Below, piece by piece: positions 53,581 to 61,614 of a stretch of 64,000 nt of DNA. The stretch comes from CAYGAG01 sp964347765 (GTDB lineage Archaea; Thermoproteota; Bathyarchaeia; Bathyarchaeales; Bathycorpusculaceae): assembly GCA_964347765.1 (NCBI GenBank), contig CAYGAG010000005.1:1-64000 (forward strand), written 5' to 3'. Each line of letters starts with the position of its first letter. Within the stretch, counting starts at the first letter, position 1. Position numbers and translations under genes: made by a program. Below the pieces are notes generated by a model that was not told where the DNA came from, ran no database searches, and saw nothing but the letters and a program-made list of their open reading frames with translations.

Positions 53581-54068
53581 AGGTAGAGGAGGACTTCCAA
53601 CCAAAGATAATCGGTTTCCTCTGCAACTGGTGTGCCTATGCAGGAGCAGATCTGGCGGGTGTGAGTAGAATTCAGTATCCGCCAGATATACGGATAATTA
53701 GAGTTATGTGCAGTGGCAGAATCGACCCTGCCTTCATCCTTGAAGCCTTCAGAAATGGAGCAGACGGTGTTCTCGTCGCCGGCTGCCACTTACCTTCAGA
53801 CTGCCATTATGTCGACGGAAACTTCAAGGCACAAAGAAGAATAGCTATTCTGAAGAGAATCCTGAAAGAATTCGGGATAGAACCAGAACGTCTACGACTG
53901 GAATGGATATCCGCGGCAGAAGGAGACAAGTTCGCCGCCACAGTACGTGAGATCGTAGACCAAGTGAGGAAACTCGGACCAAATCCTTTGAAGAAGACGC
54001 AGAAAGTCCCAGGACAAAAGCCTATTAAGATTCCAATCAGACCACTGCAGGAGACATATAGGAAATGA
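53577..54068 (+). CDS. mvhD: MvhD-type [2Fe-2S] electron-transfer subunit
   Basis: The 163-residue protein is a standard MvhD: FLCNWCAYAGADLAGVSRIQ, VMCSGRIDPAFIL, VAGCHLPSDCHYVDGN with cysteine ligands. ATG 53577 overlaps the HdrA stop (ATGA), with GGAGGAGG 7 bases upstream; the frame is open further up inside hdrA, but this start fits the family length. It links HdrA to an electron donor, here not a hydrogenase encoded nearby. Confidence 0.93.
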   Translation: MKVEEDFQPKIIGFLCNWCAYAGADLAGVSRIQYPPDIRIIRVMCSGRIDPAFILEAFRNGADGVLVAGCHLPSDCHYVDGNFKAQRRIAILKRILKEFGIEPERLRLEWISAAEGDKFAATVREIVDQVRKLGPNPLKKTQKVPGQKPIKIPIRPLQETYRK

Positions 54069-54187
54069 AGAGTCAAGGCCTGACACGGAGTGCATACATG
54101 GTAATTACTAGAAACTGTCTAAATGTATTACACGAAGACAAGCTTTTTATTTCTCTCCATTTTGGTAAGCTCCAGGGTGAACCTCAG

Positions 54188-54751
54188 ATGGTCCATAAAG
54201 CTTCCAGTATTCAAAGCGTATTGAAAGAGTGGCTCTCAGACGCTGACAAGGTCGTGGTAACAGGAATTGGAAATCCTCTCCGGACGGATGATTTCGTTGG
54301 GCTGAAGATCGTTCAAGATCTTCAGGGAAAAGTGTCAGACCAAGTCTACCTCATTGAAAGCGAGACTGTTCCAGAGAACTTCATTGAACAAATCATTGGA
54401 TATCACCCTTCACATATTCTTCTCATAGACGCAGCGTTGCTAGGTCTGGAACCAGGGAAAATGAAGATCATTGAGCCGAACAAACTGGGATTGTTTCCTG
54501 CATTCTCAACACATGGGCTGCCATTGAGAATCTTCTGCGAATACCTTTCCAAGACAACAGAAGCAAAGATAGCGCTTCTGCTAGTAGAGCCTAAAGAAGT
54601 TGATTTTGGCGAAGGACTGACAAATGAAGTCCAAGCCTCAGTACAAGCCATCGTAGATGTCTTGCTCAAAGCTTTGCCTTCGCGAACAGCAGATAAGAGA
54701 GGCAAAAGCCTTGAAATGGTAGAGAAAGGTGAATACAGATGCCCAGTGTGA
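54188..54751 (+). CDS. [NiFe]-hydrogenase maturation protease (HycI/HybD family)
   Basis: A 187-residue endopeptidase-like protein with the nickel-sensing motif GIGNPLRTDDFVGL, then IDAALLG and FSTHGLPL with the metal-binding Asp and His. The family trims the hydrogenase large subunit after Ni insertion. No hydrogenase gene is in this window, so it may serve one elsewhere. The frame opens at 54065; ATG 54188 with GGTGA about 8 bases upstream fits the family length better. Confidence 0.87.
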   Translation: MVHKASSIQSVLKEWLSDADKVVVTGIGNPLRTDDFVGLKIVQDLQGKVSDQVYLIESETVPENFIEQIIGYHPSHILLIDAALLGLEPGKMKIIEPNKLGLFPAFSTHGLPLRIFCEYLSKTTEAKIALLLVEPKEVDFGEGLTNEVQASVQAIVDVLLKALPSRTADKRGKSLEMVEKGEYRCPV

Positions 54752-54872
54752 GCATGAAGTCATGCTCGAGGGTTAACATCCCCATCTTTTGTTTTACACC
54801 AAAATCCTTATTTAACGACCTTTCCTTAGGGATTTTTCTAAGACTAATATCGAGAAGACAGACGGGCTCAAA

Positions 54873-55427
54873 ATGAGCGAAACAGAAGAACAAGTCCCAA
54901 CTATCATAAAAGCCGAGGAATTGGATCCGAAATTCAAGTACAGGATGAGCAAGATCCCGGGCGCAGAAAATCTCATGGTTTGTTTCCAATGTGGAACATG
55001 CACCGCAGACTGCCCAATTTCAAGGTTCAGCGACTTCTACAGGCCGAGAAGAATAGCTAGAATGGTGCAGCTTGGGCTCAAAGATAGACTTCTCTCGGAC
55101 AAGGCCCTTTGGTTATGTTCAACCTGCTTCACATGTGTAGATCACTGCCCTCAAGACGTCGAGATCGCCGGCATTGTCCGAGCTTTGCGTAATCTGACAG
55201 TAAAAGAGAGAGGAGTCATGCCATTGGTCTCCAAGGAACTGGCTTCCAACATCCTCAAGACGGGTTACGTATACGAGATCCCGGAATCGAGACGTAAGAG
55301 AAGGAAGATGAAGGGGCTACCGTCAGTACCAGAGGCAAATCTTGAAGCCGTCAAAAAAATGTTCGAGACAACGGGAACCATCGAGCTGCTAGAAAAATCT
55401 GAAACCTTTGAAAAGGTGGAAAGCTAG
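54873..55427 (+). CDS. hdrC: Heterodisulfide reductase subunit C
   Basis: The 184 residues carry two 4Fe-4S motifs: CFQCGTCTADCP near residue 33 and CSTCFTCVDHCP near 85, as in HdrC. The tail is charged. HdrC wires electrons from HdrA to HdrB. It starts after a 121-base gap with its own likely promoter (ccttatttaac), and HdrB follows two bases after its stop. Confidence 0.94.
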   Translation: MSETEEQVPTIIKAEELDPKFKYRMSKIPGAENLMVCFQCGTCTADCPISRFSDFYRPRRIARMVQLGLKDRLLSDKALWLCSTCFTCVDHCPQDVEIAGIVRALRNLTVKERGVMPLVSKELASNILKTGYVYEIPESRRKRRKMKGLPSVPEANLEAVKKMFETTGTIELLEKSETFEKVES

Positions 55428-55429
55428 AG

Positions 55430-56314
55430 ATGGAAACACCGAAATATCTACTATTTCTAGGTTGTGTTACTCCTTACAGGCTTTCAAGTTATGAAGTATC
55501 AGCCAGAAAGGTTCTGCAGAAGCTTGGTGTGGAATTGGTGGAGATGCCAGAGTTTAACTGCTGCGGCTTCCCAATGGACCCGATAAATCATGATCTTATG
55601 CTTACCTTAGCTGCGCGAAATCTCTGCTTGGCCGAGAAGGAAAATCTGGACATATTGACATTCTGCAACGGTTGCTTCAGCATCTTGAACGAAACAAACA
55701 AGATCCTGACAGAAGACAGAGAACTGAAACAGAAGATCAACGGCTACCTAAATGACGTCGGCATGGAATTTAAGGGAACCAGAAAGGTCAAACATCTTGT
55801 CCATGTGCTCTCAGAAGATGTAGGCTTCGAAAAGATCAAGGCAGCCGTCAAGAAACCTTTAGCAGGCCTTCGAGTGGCGCAGCATGGGGGATGCCACATT
55901 GTCCGCCCAGTGAAATATGTGGATCATGGTGATGATCCTGAGAACCCCACGATGCTTAAGAATCTTATCAGATTGACGGGCGCGGAATGCTTGGATTACA
56001 TGGACGAGGCAGAATGTTGTGGCAACCCGATAATAGGTGTCAATGAAGACGTCCCATTCCAGATGGCTAAGGAAAAGCTTGAACATGTCAGGGCTGTGAA
56101 TGCACAAGCACTGATCACCGTTTGTCCTTACTGCCATATAATGTATGATCTTAACCAGCCTAGAATAGAGAGAGCATTCAGCAAGGAGTTTGGCATACCC
56201 GTTCTCCACTATACACAACTACTAGGCTTGGCAATGGAATTCACGCCAGAAGAGCTAGCATTGAATGAGTTGAGAGTTAAACCGACAAAGATTTTAGCTA
56301 AGATCCCTCAATAG
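55430..56314 (+). CDS. hdrB: Heterodisulfide reductase subunit B
   Basis: The 294 residues have two CCG domains. First: FLGCVTPY, NCCGFPMDPIN, FCNGC. Second: QHGGCHIV, ECCGNPIIGV, CPYCH. These cysteines hold the paired non-cubane 4Fe-4S clusters that cleave heterodisulfides. In an organism without evident methyl-CoM chemistry in this window, the disulfide or other acceptor is unknown. Confidence 0.94.
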   Translation: METPKYLLFLGCVTPYRLSSYEVSARKVLQKLGVELVEMPEFNCCGFPMDPINHDLMLTLAARNLCLAEKENLDILTFCNGCFSILNETNKILTEDRELKQKINGYLNDVGMEFKGTRKVKHLVHVLSEDVGFEKIKAAVKKPLAGLRVAQHGGCHIVRPVKYVDHGDDPENPTMLKNLIRLTGAECLDYMDEAECCGNPIIGVNEDVPFQMAKEKLEHVRAVNAQALITVCPYCHIMYDLNQPRIERAFSKEFGIPVLHYTQLLGLAMEFTPEELALNELRVKPTKILAKIPQ

Positions 56315-56429
56315 AATCGAAGTTCTCTCGATTTCATCAACAGAAAAATCTGAAAACAAGAATTACTTCTACGAAAGATAGATTCTACATTTGACCTCGA
56401 GTTAGCCAACTATGTTCTGAAAGAAAGTG

Positions 56430-56939
56430 TCAGGCGGTTTTCGGTTCAGCCTTCATTGCTTCTTGGAACAACTTTTTGACTGCTGTAATCCTTGCCTTCT
56501 GCGCTAAGACGTCACTCGTTAAGAGGTCTAAAGCCTCTTCTGGACACCATTTAACGCATTGCGGTTCGCCTTCATCTTGACACAGGTCGCAGATGAAAAC
56601 GACTTTCTCATCAGGATGTAACATGACCGCTCCGTAGTCGCAAGCTTCAATGCACCATCCGCAGCCATTGCATTTATCTTCATCAACCATTATCAAACCG
56701 GTCTCTTCAGACTGCGTCAATGAGTCTCTGGGACATGCCGCAACACAGGGCGGGTCTTCGCAGAGCCTGCAGGCAACAGCCAAGTTTATCAGCTGATTTA
56801 TTCGGACTACGCGTATCCTAGACTTCAACGGATTGAAGGCTTTCTCCTTTGTCAACGAGCATACGTATTCACAGACTTGGCAGCCCACACACTTCTCAGG
56901 ATCAGCCGAGACGAATTTTCTTTCGTGTATCTTGACCAT
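56430..56939 (-). CDS. Polyferredoxin subunit, four 4Fe-4S clusters, partner of the aldehyde oxidoreductase
   Basis: A 169-residue DMSO-reductase-B/HycB-like protein with clusters CVGCQVCEYVC, CRLCEDPPCVAACP, CNGCGWCIEACD and CDLC...CVKWCP. It follows the aldehyde ferredoxin oxidoreductase gene after three bases on the same strand, so it should carry electrons away from the tungsten enzyme. Confidence 0.92.
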   Translation of the reverse strand: MVKIHERKFVSADPEKCVGCQVCEYVCSLTKEKAFNPLKSRIRVVRINQLINLAVACRLCEDPPCVAACPRDSLTQSEETGLIMVDEDKCNGCGWCIEACDYGAVMLHPDEKVVFICDLCQDEGEPQCVKWCPEEALDLLTSDVLAQKARITAVKKLFQEAMKAEPKTA

Positions 56940-56942
56940 TAA

Positions 56943-58847
56943 CTAGTCCTCCTCTGGCTTTTGCGTCCTCCCAGCCTTGCTTTCCGTCAGATGGATTAGA
57001 TCCTCCATGCCAATTCCCCTTAGCTTCTCCTTGGTAGGTATGCCTTCCTTTGTCCAGCCACGGGCTTTATAGTAGTCGTCCAGAAGGAAGTCTAACTCTT
57101 TTTGGGTGACGTAGGCTCCCTTGGATGGTCCCTCATCGGGGACTGGAAGGTGCATTACTTTGTAGGGTAACGTGTCGTCCTTTCGCCCTAGGCCTTCCCG
57201 AATATTGAAAAGTCGGGCAGCATTGTTCATTCGCTCCCCAGAGAGTCTCAAGTCTTCTTCTGTCACATCGAATCCTGTCACCAAGCTGTAGAGCTTGGCC
57301 ATGTCCTTGAAGCCGTCGTAGTAGGTGCCTCTGGAGAATTTGCAGACTATCAGAGAATCGATCAAGGCATATTGATCCTCCATGTCCACAACCATTTTTC
57401 CTCGTCCTTCCTCGACCTTCAGACGATCCACCTTCCCTTTCACATCGAAGGCATAGGCTCCATGCCTGTTGTGGTCTGCTCCTCTAAAGGAGACAGCGAA
57501 GCCCAACGCGGCTGTCTTAAGGGCTCTAAGGTCATATCCAGTGACTTCAACTCCTTTGATGTGCTGGGCAAGCTTTTCCGCTCCTTTACCTATCTTATCT
57601 CCTGCGATCTTCACTCCATCGGCCAGAATGTCGCCTACTCCCTCTCTGCTACCCATCATCTCTATAAGACGCACCATAGCCTCGTGATTGCCAAATCGAG
57701 CGTCCAATCCGCCAAAGTCTTTCGCCGTCAATATCCCATTTTCATAGCAGTCCATGGCGAAACCCGCTATTACTCCTGCGCTGATCGCGTCTATACCATA
57801 ATAGTTACAGAGATCCATTCCTTTCATGATGGCATCCAGACGATCTACTCCACAGTACGGTCCCATAGCCCACAGAGTCTCGTATTCCATACGGGTTGTA
57901 GTTCCCTTGTAAGGACCCTCCTGAACTACACACATGTGTTCACAACGCATCGCACAGGAGCTACAGCCTATGATCTTCGCCACGTATCTTTCGTTCACAG
58001 TCTCTCCACTCACCTTCTCCGCGCCTTCAAAAGAGGCGTTGTTGTAGTTTCTAGTAGGCATAACAGACAAAGAGTTATGCACCAAGACGTTCAGAGGCGT
58101 TCCCAACGTTCTGTATTTCTGCGTAGCCGGACCTTTCATTCTCTCATGAAATTCCTTTACGAATTCCATGAATTGGTCAAGTTTAGCCACTGTGATGTCA
58201 CGAGTACCCCGGACTGCAATGGCTTTCAGATTCTTTGAACCCATGACGGCGCCCATTCCTGTTCTTCCAGCCGCCCGGGTCTCATCATTGATAATGCATG
58301 CAATTCTAGCCAACTTCTCTCCGGCGGGTCCTATTGCCGCAACGCGAATGTAGTAGTCGCCTAGGTCTTCTCTTATCGCCTCGGTTGTTTCGACCGGTGA
58401 TTTACCCATCAGGTGAGAGGCATCCAAGAACTGAACAGAGTCATCGTCGATCCATACATAGACTGGCTTTTCTGCCTTGCCCTTGAAGATAACGACGTCA
58501 TATCCCGCCCTTTTCAGCTCTGTGCCGAATGAACCATGGGCTTTGGCTTCACCCACGCCGAAACTCTGGGGGGATTTCGAAATGAAAGCATGACCATTTC
58601 CTCCAGTGGGCCACATGGTGCCAGATATCGGCCCAGAAGCTAAGATCAGGGGATTTTCTGGACTTAACGGATCGACCCCAGGCTTGGAGTGATCTAGTAA
58701 TAACCGAATGCCTAGTCCGATCCCGCCTATGTATTTCTTCGCGTATTCCTCGTTCAAAGGTTCAACTTGAGTCTTTCCCGTTGTCAAGTCTACATGAAGA
58801 ACTCGACTGGCATAACCAAACAAACGTTTTCCTCCTATTTCGGACAT
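56943..58847 (-). CDS. Aldehyde ferredoxin oxidoreductase family (tungstopterin enzyme)
   Basis: The 634 residues begin with the typical HVDLTTGKTQVEPL and KYIGGIGLGIRLL. Pterin-binding stretches include DETRAAGRTGMGAVMGSKNL. The 4Fe-4S ligands are CSSCAMRCEHMC with a distal Cys in SLIVCKF. AORs oxidise aldehydes to acids (or reduce acids) with ferredoxin; the substrate is not evident. A TATA box (taatatattta, about 58880) lies 34 bases upstream. The moa/moe genes for its cofactor are encoded 5 kb away. It converges on the hdrCB genes. Confidence 0.93.
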   Translation of the reverse strand: MSEIGGKRLFGYASRVLHVDLTTGKTQVEPLNEEYAKKYIGGIGLGIRLLLDHSKPGVDPLSPENPLILASGPISGTMWPTGGNGHAFISKSPQSFGVGEAKAHGSFGTELKRAGYDVVIFKGKAEKPVYVWIDDDSVQFLDASHLMGKSPVETTEAIREDLGDYYIRVAAIGPAGEKLARIACIINDETRAAGRTGMGAVMGSKNLKAIAVRGTRDITVAKLDQFMEFVKEFHERMKGPATQKYRTLGTPLNVLVHNSLSVMPTRNYNNASFEGAEKVSGETVNERYVAKIIGCSSCAMRCEHMCVVQEGPYKGTTTRMEYETLWAMGPYCGVDRLDAIMKGMDLCNYYGIDAISAGVIAGFAMDCYENGILTAKDFGGLDARFGNHEAMVRLIEMMGSREGVGDILADGVKIAGDKIGKGAEKLAQHIKGVEVTGYDLRALKTAALGFAVSFRGADHNRHGAYAFDVKGKVDRLKVEEGRGKMVVDMEDQYALIDSLIVCKFSRGTYYDGFKDMAKLYSLVTGFDVTEEDLRLSGERMNNAARLFNIREGLGRKDDTLPYKVMHLPVPDEGPSKGAYVTQKELDFLLDDYYKARGWTKEGIPTKEKLRGIGMEDLIHLTESKAGRTQKPEED

Positions 58848-58933
58848 TTGGCGGAATTAAAGAAATTGCGTACGTAAATATATTAATGTATCTGTGTAGA
58901 AGCCAGCTTTCACATGTGGCTGGACAGCATCAC

Positions 58934-58974
58934 ATCTGCCATGTATAAGGCAGATCTCACACATGATAAGGCAG
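58934..58974. promoter_or_regulatory. Inverted and direct repeats upstream of the aldehyde oxidoreductase gene
   Basis: ATCTGCC (58934-58940) and GGCAGAT (58949-58955) form an inverted repeat with an 8-base spacer. ATAAGGCAG occurs at 58945-58953 and again at 58966-58974, exactly 21 bases (two helical turns) apart. The site is about 55-95 bases before the likely TATA box of the AOR gene, which fits an activator or repressor site. Confidence 0.5.
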
Positions 58975-59057
58975 TTTTAACGTAAGTCAGAAAGCATTTT
59001 CAAACAAAGGTTTCTGGAACCAAGCTGTTCTCAGGAAATCGATAGAGTTCTGGATAG

Positions 59058-59162
59058 TCAAGACAAGGTGCTGACGAAATTCCTAAGCAGTCTTGCTGAT
59101 TCTTGAAGCTTTTCCGATTCTTCGTCAGTCAAGTCACATTCAATAGTTAGACCGGACGAAAA
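59058..59162 (-). pseudogene. C-terminal remnant, probably of a malate/lactate dehydrogenase-type gene
   Basis: The minus frame ends IECDLTDEESEKLQESARLL and RNFVSTLS before its stop. This resembles the last helix of malate/lactate dehydrogenases (...ELTDEEREKLRESAEILR...). Upstream the frame runs into the N-terminus of the Xaa-Pro peptidase gene and has no NAD-binding or catalytic region. I read it as the cut-off end of a lost gene. Confidence 0.45.
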
Positions 59163-59191
59163 CGTTTTACGTCGACAGACCATTCTTTCCC

Positions 59192-60277
59192 ATGGTGAAG
59201 TATCTGAAAAGAGAAAAGCTCCTGAGAAAGCTAGCTTTTGAAGAGAGAAGTTTCGATGGATTCTTAGTCGCAAATGAAGCTAATCTTCTATATTTCTTGG
59301 GATTTCCTGGAGCAGTCGCTCTCTTGATCCCAAGAGAGGCGAAGAGCATTATCTATGTTCACAATGTCAATTATGAACAAGCAAAGGCTGAAGGAAAAGG
59401 ATTCGAGGTCAAACTGATTCAACGCAGCGAAAAGTTCATTGAAAAGATATCCGTGGATGTCAACAATTTCAAGATCGGAAAACTTGCTTTAGACACGCTG
59501 AGCTTCGAAAACCATCAGAGTTTAGCGACGAAGCTAAGGAAAGGGGCAAAACTGGAAATGCAAAACAAACTTATTTGGCAGCTTCGTAAAACGAAGGATT
59601 CACGCGAGTTAGAACTCATGCGAAAAGCTGGAGAATTGACGAGTGAGGGCATGAAAGCTGCTTACGAAACAATAAGGCCGGGAATGAAGGAATATGAAGT
59701 TGCCGCAGAGATTGAGTACGCTATGCGCAAGAGAGGCTCCTACGGAACAGCCTTTGAGACTATTGTCGCCTCAGGCGCACGTTCAGCCTTTCCACACGGT
59801 GGCTGCACTGATCAGACGATTCTAAAAGGAAGTCTGGTTGTAGTGGACATAGGCGCCACCTATCAATATTACAGATCAGACATGACAAGGACTATTGTCG
59901 CAGGAAGAGCCTTGGCCAAACAGAAGAAAATCTATCAGGTAGTTAGGCATGCTCAGCAAGAAGCTTTTCGAGCAACGGTTTCCAATTCAAAAGCAAGTGA
60001 GATAGACTCTTCAGCAAGAAGAGTAATAGATGATGCAGGATATGGCGAATACTTTGTCCACGGTTTGGGCCACGGTGTTGGTTTAGAGGTTCATGAACAG
60101 CCTACGTTGAACCCTGAAAGCAAAGATCGGCTAGGAGCGGGAAATGTTGTGACGATTGAGCCGGGGATATACATTGTCGGGTTTGGGGGAATACGCATTG
60201 AAGACACGGTTCTTGTGTTGAAGAAGACCTCCGAAAGGTTCACTCAGGGACCTTACACTCTAGAAAGAACGGGATAG
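59192..60277 (+). CDS. pepQ: Xaa-Pro aminopeptidase/dipeptidase (M24B)
   Basis: A pita-bread-fold metallopeptidase of 361 residues. The metal ligands are all visible: VVDIGATYQYYRSDMTRT (two Asp), GLGHGVGLEVHE (His), TIEPGIY (Glu) and IRIEDT (Glu). The N-terminal creatinase-like domain spans about 1-125. It removes N-terminal residues before proline or splits Xaa-Pro dipeptides. pepQ versus pepP cannot be settled from the sequence. Confidence 0.92.
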   Translation: MVKYLKREKLLRKLAFEERSFDGFLVANEANLLYFLGFPGAVALLIPREAKSIIYVHNVNYEQAKAEGKGFEVKLIQRSEKFIEKISVDVNNFKIGKLALDTLSFENHQSLATKLRKGAKLEMQNKLIWQLRKTKDSRELELMRKAGELTSEGMKAAYETIRPGMKEYEVAAEIEYAMRKRGSYGTAFETIVASGARSAFPHGGCTDQTILKGSLVVVDIGATYQYYRSDMTRTIVAGRALAKQKKIYQVVRHAQQEAFRATVSNSKASEIDSSARRVIDDAGYGEYFVHGLGHGVGLEVHEQPTLNPESKDRLGAGNVVTIEPGIYIVGFGGIRIEDTVLVLKKTSERFTQGPYTLERTG

Positions 60278-60423
60278 TTCAGAGCGCATATTATGGAAAC
60301 TGACGAATTCAAGAAAGAAGCAAAACATGCTAGATTAGCCATTTCTTTCAGGGTTTTTATGGTTGAATTGCAGAGTTGGACAAAAAGTTTAAAAGCGATA
60401 CACAACACCATAAAGAAAAATGT

Positions 60424-60499
60424 ATGAGGAGGATGGTAGAAGAGGTGTTTTCTCCCTTCTCTCCTTTCTCCCCTCGTGAACGTCTACCATCCTCTTCAT
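60424..60499 (+). ncRNA. Candidate hairpin RNA with 17-base-pair stem and polypyrimidine loop
   Basis: ATGAGGAGGATGGTAGA (60424-60440) pairs along its whole length with TCTACCATCCTCTTCAT (60483-60499), with a single G-U pair. Inside lie a second short stem (GAGG, 60442-60445, with CCTC, 60472-60475) and a loop made almost only of T and C. A TATA-like aagtttaaaagc (60386-60397) lies at the right distance for transcription to start near the stem. No ORF fits in the 364-base pepQ-flavodoxin interval. Confidence 0.5.
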
Positions 60500-60641
60500 C
60501 ACAGTCTTAATGCAAATTGATCACTTATACCTTATGGAAGAATCTTCTATAAGAGAATCCTGCGTTGCAAAGTGGGAGAATTGGAGGTAGAAAGTTATTA
60601 GGTCGTTTACTCCAATCTAAATCTATCAATGATGTGAAAAT

Positions 60642-61118
60642 ATGGCAGAAATCTTAGTAATTTATGATTCTCGCACCGGAAACACAGAGAAAATGGCGTT
60701 CGCCATCGCCGAAGGAGCCAATCAGATCGGAGTGGAAGTGAACGTAAGGAAGGTTGATGATACAAGTGTTCAAGACTTGCTGAATGCTGACGGGATTGTG
60801 ATGGGATCACCAACCTACTATGGTCAGATGTCTGCAAAGCTTAAGGCTCTAATCGATAAATCGGTCAAGATACATGGAAAGCTTCGGGGAAAGGTTGGGG
60901 CTGCTTTCACCAGCTCAGGGGGAATAGCGTCGGGAGCAGAGACAACCTTATTATCTATAATAGAGGCCATGCTGATTCATGGTATGATTGTTCAAGGTAG
61001 AACTCATGAAGGCCACTATGGGGCGGCTGCAGTCGACTCGCCTAACAAGAGAGAACTCGAAGCCTGTCAAGACCTTGGGAAAAGTGTCACAGATCTCGTG
61101 CAGAAGTTGAAGCTATAG
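60642..61118 (+). CDS. Flavodoxin/WrbA-type flavoprotein
   Basis: The 158 residues show the FMN phosphate loop IVIYDSRTGNTEKM-type start (VIYDSRTGNTEKMAFAIAEG), GSPTYYGQMSAKLKALIDK and FTSSGGIASGAETTL. It is a flavodoxin-like electron carrier or NAD(P)H:quinone-type oxidoreductase. It could exchange electrons with the Hdr/Nfn proteins (inference). A tRNA gene on the other strand begins 10 bases after its stop. Confidence 0.9.
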   Translation: MAEILVIYDSRTGNTEKMAFAIAEGANQIGVEVNVRKVDDTSVQDLLNADGIVMGSPTYYGQMSAKLKALIDKSVKIHGKLRGKVGAAFTSSGGIASGAETTLLSIIEAMLIHGMIVQGRTHEGHYGAAAVDSPNKRELEACQDLGKSVTDLVQKLKL

Positions 61119-61127
61119 CAAGGGAAG

Positions 61128-61202
61128 TGGGCCCGGAGGGACTTGAACCCTCGACCAACAGGTTATGAGCCTGTCGCTCCAACCAAGCTGAGCTACGGGC
61201 CC
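61128..61202 (-). tRNA. tRNA with anticodon CAT (elongator Met or Ile2)
   Basis: Read on the minus strand: acceptor GGGCCCG/CGGGCCC with discriminator A, D-arm GCTC/GAGC, anticodon stem ACAGG/CCTGT around CTCATAA, variable loop TGGTC, and T-arm GAGGG-TTCAAGT-CCCTC. It is 75 bases long with no intron and no encoded CCA. CAT could be elongator Met or the Ile2 tRNA whose C34 is modified; the GGGCCC acceptor leans slightly to Ile2, but I cannot decide. Confidence 0.93.
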
Positions 61203-61317
61203 ATTCATTGTTCACTTATATGCTTCCTTGAGGTTGTTTTAAACGTTTTCCACATTCCAGTTTCTTTTTGGAAGATTTTAAAAGCTATTGGTAAGATTAG
61301 TCTTCTGGTGACTGCTC

Positions 61318-61602
61318 TTGACTGAGTTGAAGGTCTTTACTCTGCCAACTTGCTCTACTTGTACTGTAGCTAAGAAGATCGCCCTTGAAGTTGCACAGAA
61401 GTACGGTGTTACATTCAGAGTCGTAGATATGGCAACGGAGGAAGGATTAAGCGAAGGATCATCCTATCATGTTATGAGTGCTCCCAGTATTGCCATAGAT
61501 GATGACATAGTCGTTAGAGGTCATCTTATCTCTAAGAAAGGGCTTGAAGATGAAATCAGAAGACGACTTGACAAGTGGAAGATGTGTGCGGGTTTCAAGT
61601 AG
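61318..61602 (+). CDS. Thioredoxin/glutaredoxin-like protein (CSTC)
   Basis: The 94-residue protein has the fold pattern FTLPTCSTCTVAKKIALEV with active-site CSTC (12-15) and cis-Pro SAPSIAID near residue 60. It ends with an extra Cys (KMCAGFK). It is related in type to the CAWC protein at 3633 and could be another substrate of the FTR-like or TrxB enzymes. It starts with TTG 61318 and converges on moeA. Confidence 0.85.
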   Translation: MTELKVFTLPTCSTCTVAKKIALEVAQKYGVTFRVVDMATEEGLSEGSSYHVMSAPSIAIDDDIVVRGHLISKKGLEDEIRRRLDKWKMCAGFK

Positions 61603-61614
61603 AGACTAGACGAC

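Noticed and set aside
57372..58238. 288-residue plus-strand ORF inside the aldehyde oxidoreductase gene
   Set aside because: It is an antisense shadow: low-complexity His/Ser-rich translation with no motif, lying wholly within a strongly conserved gene.
58934..58974. Repeats upstream of the AOR gene as a CRISPR array
   Set aside because: Only two 9-base copies 21 bases apart and no cas genes; spacing suits a regulator site.
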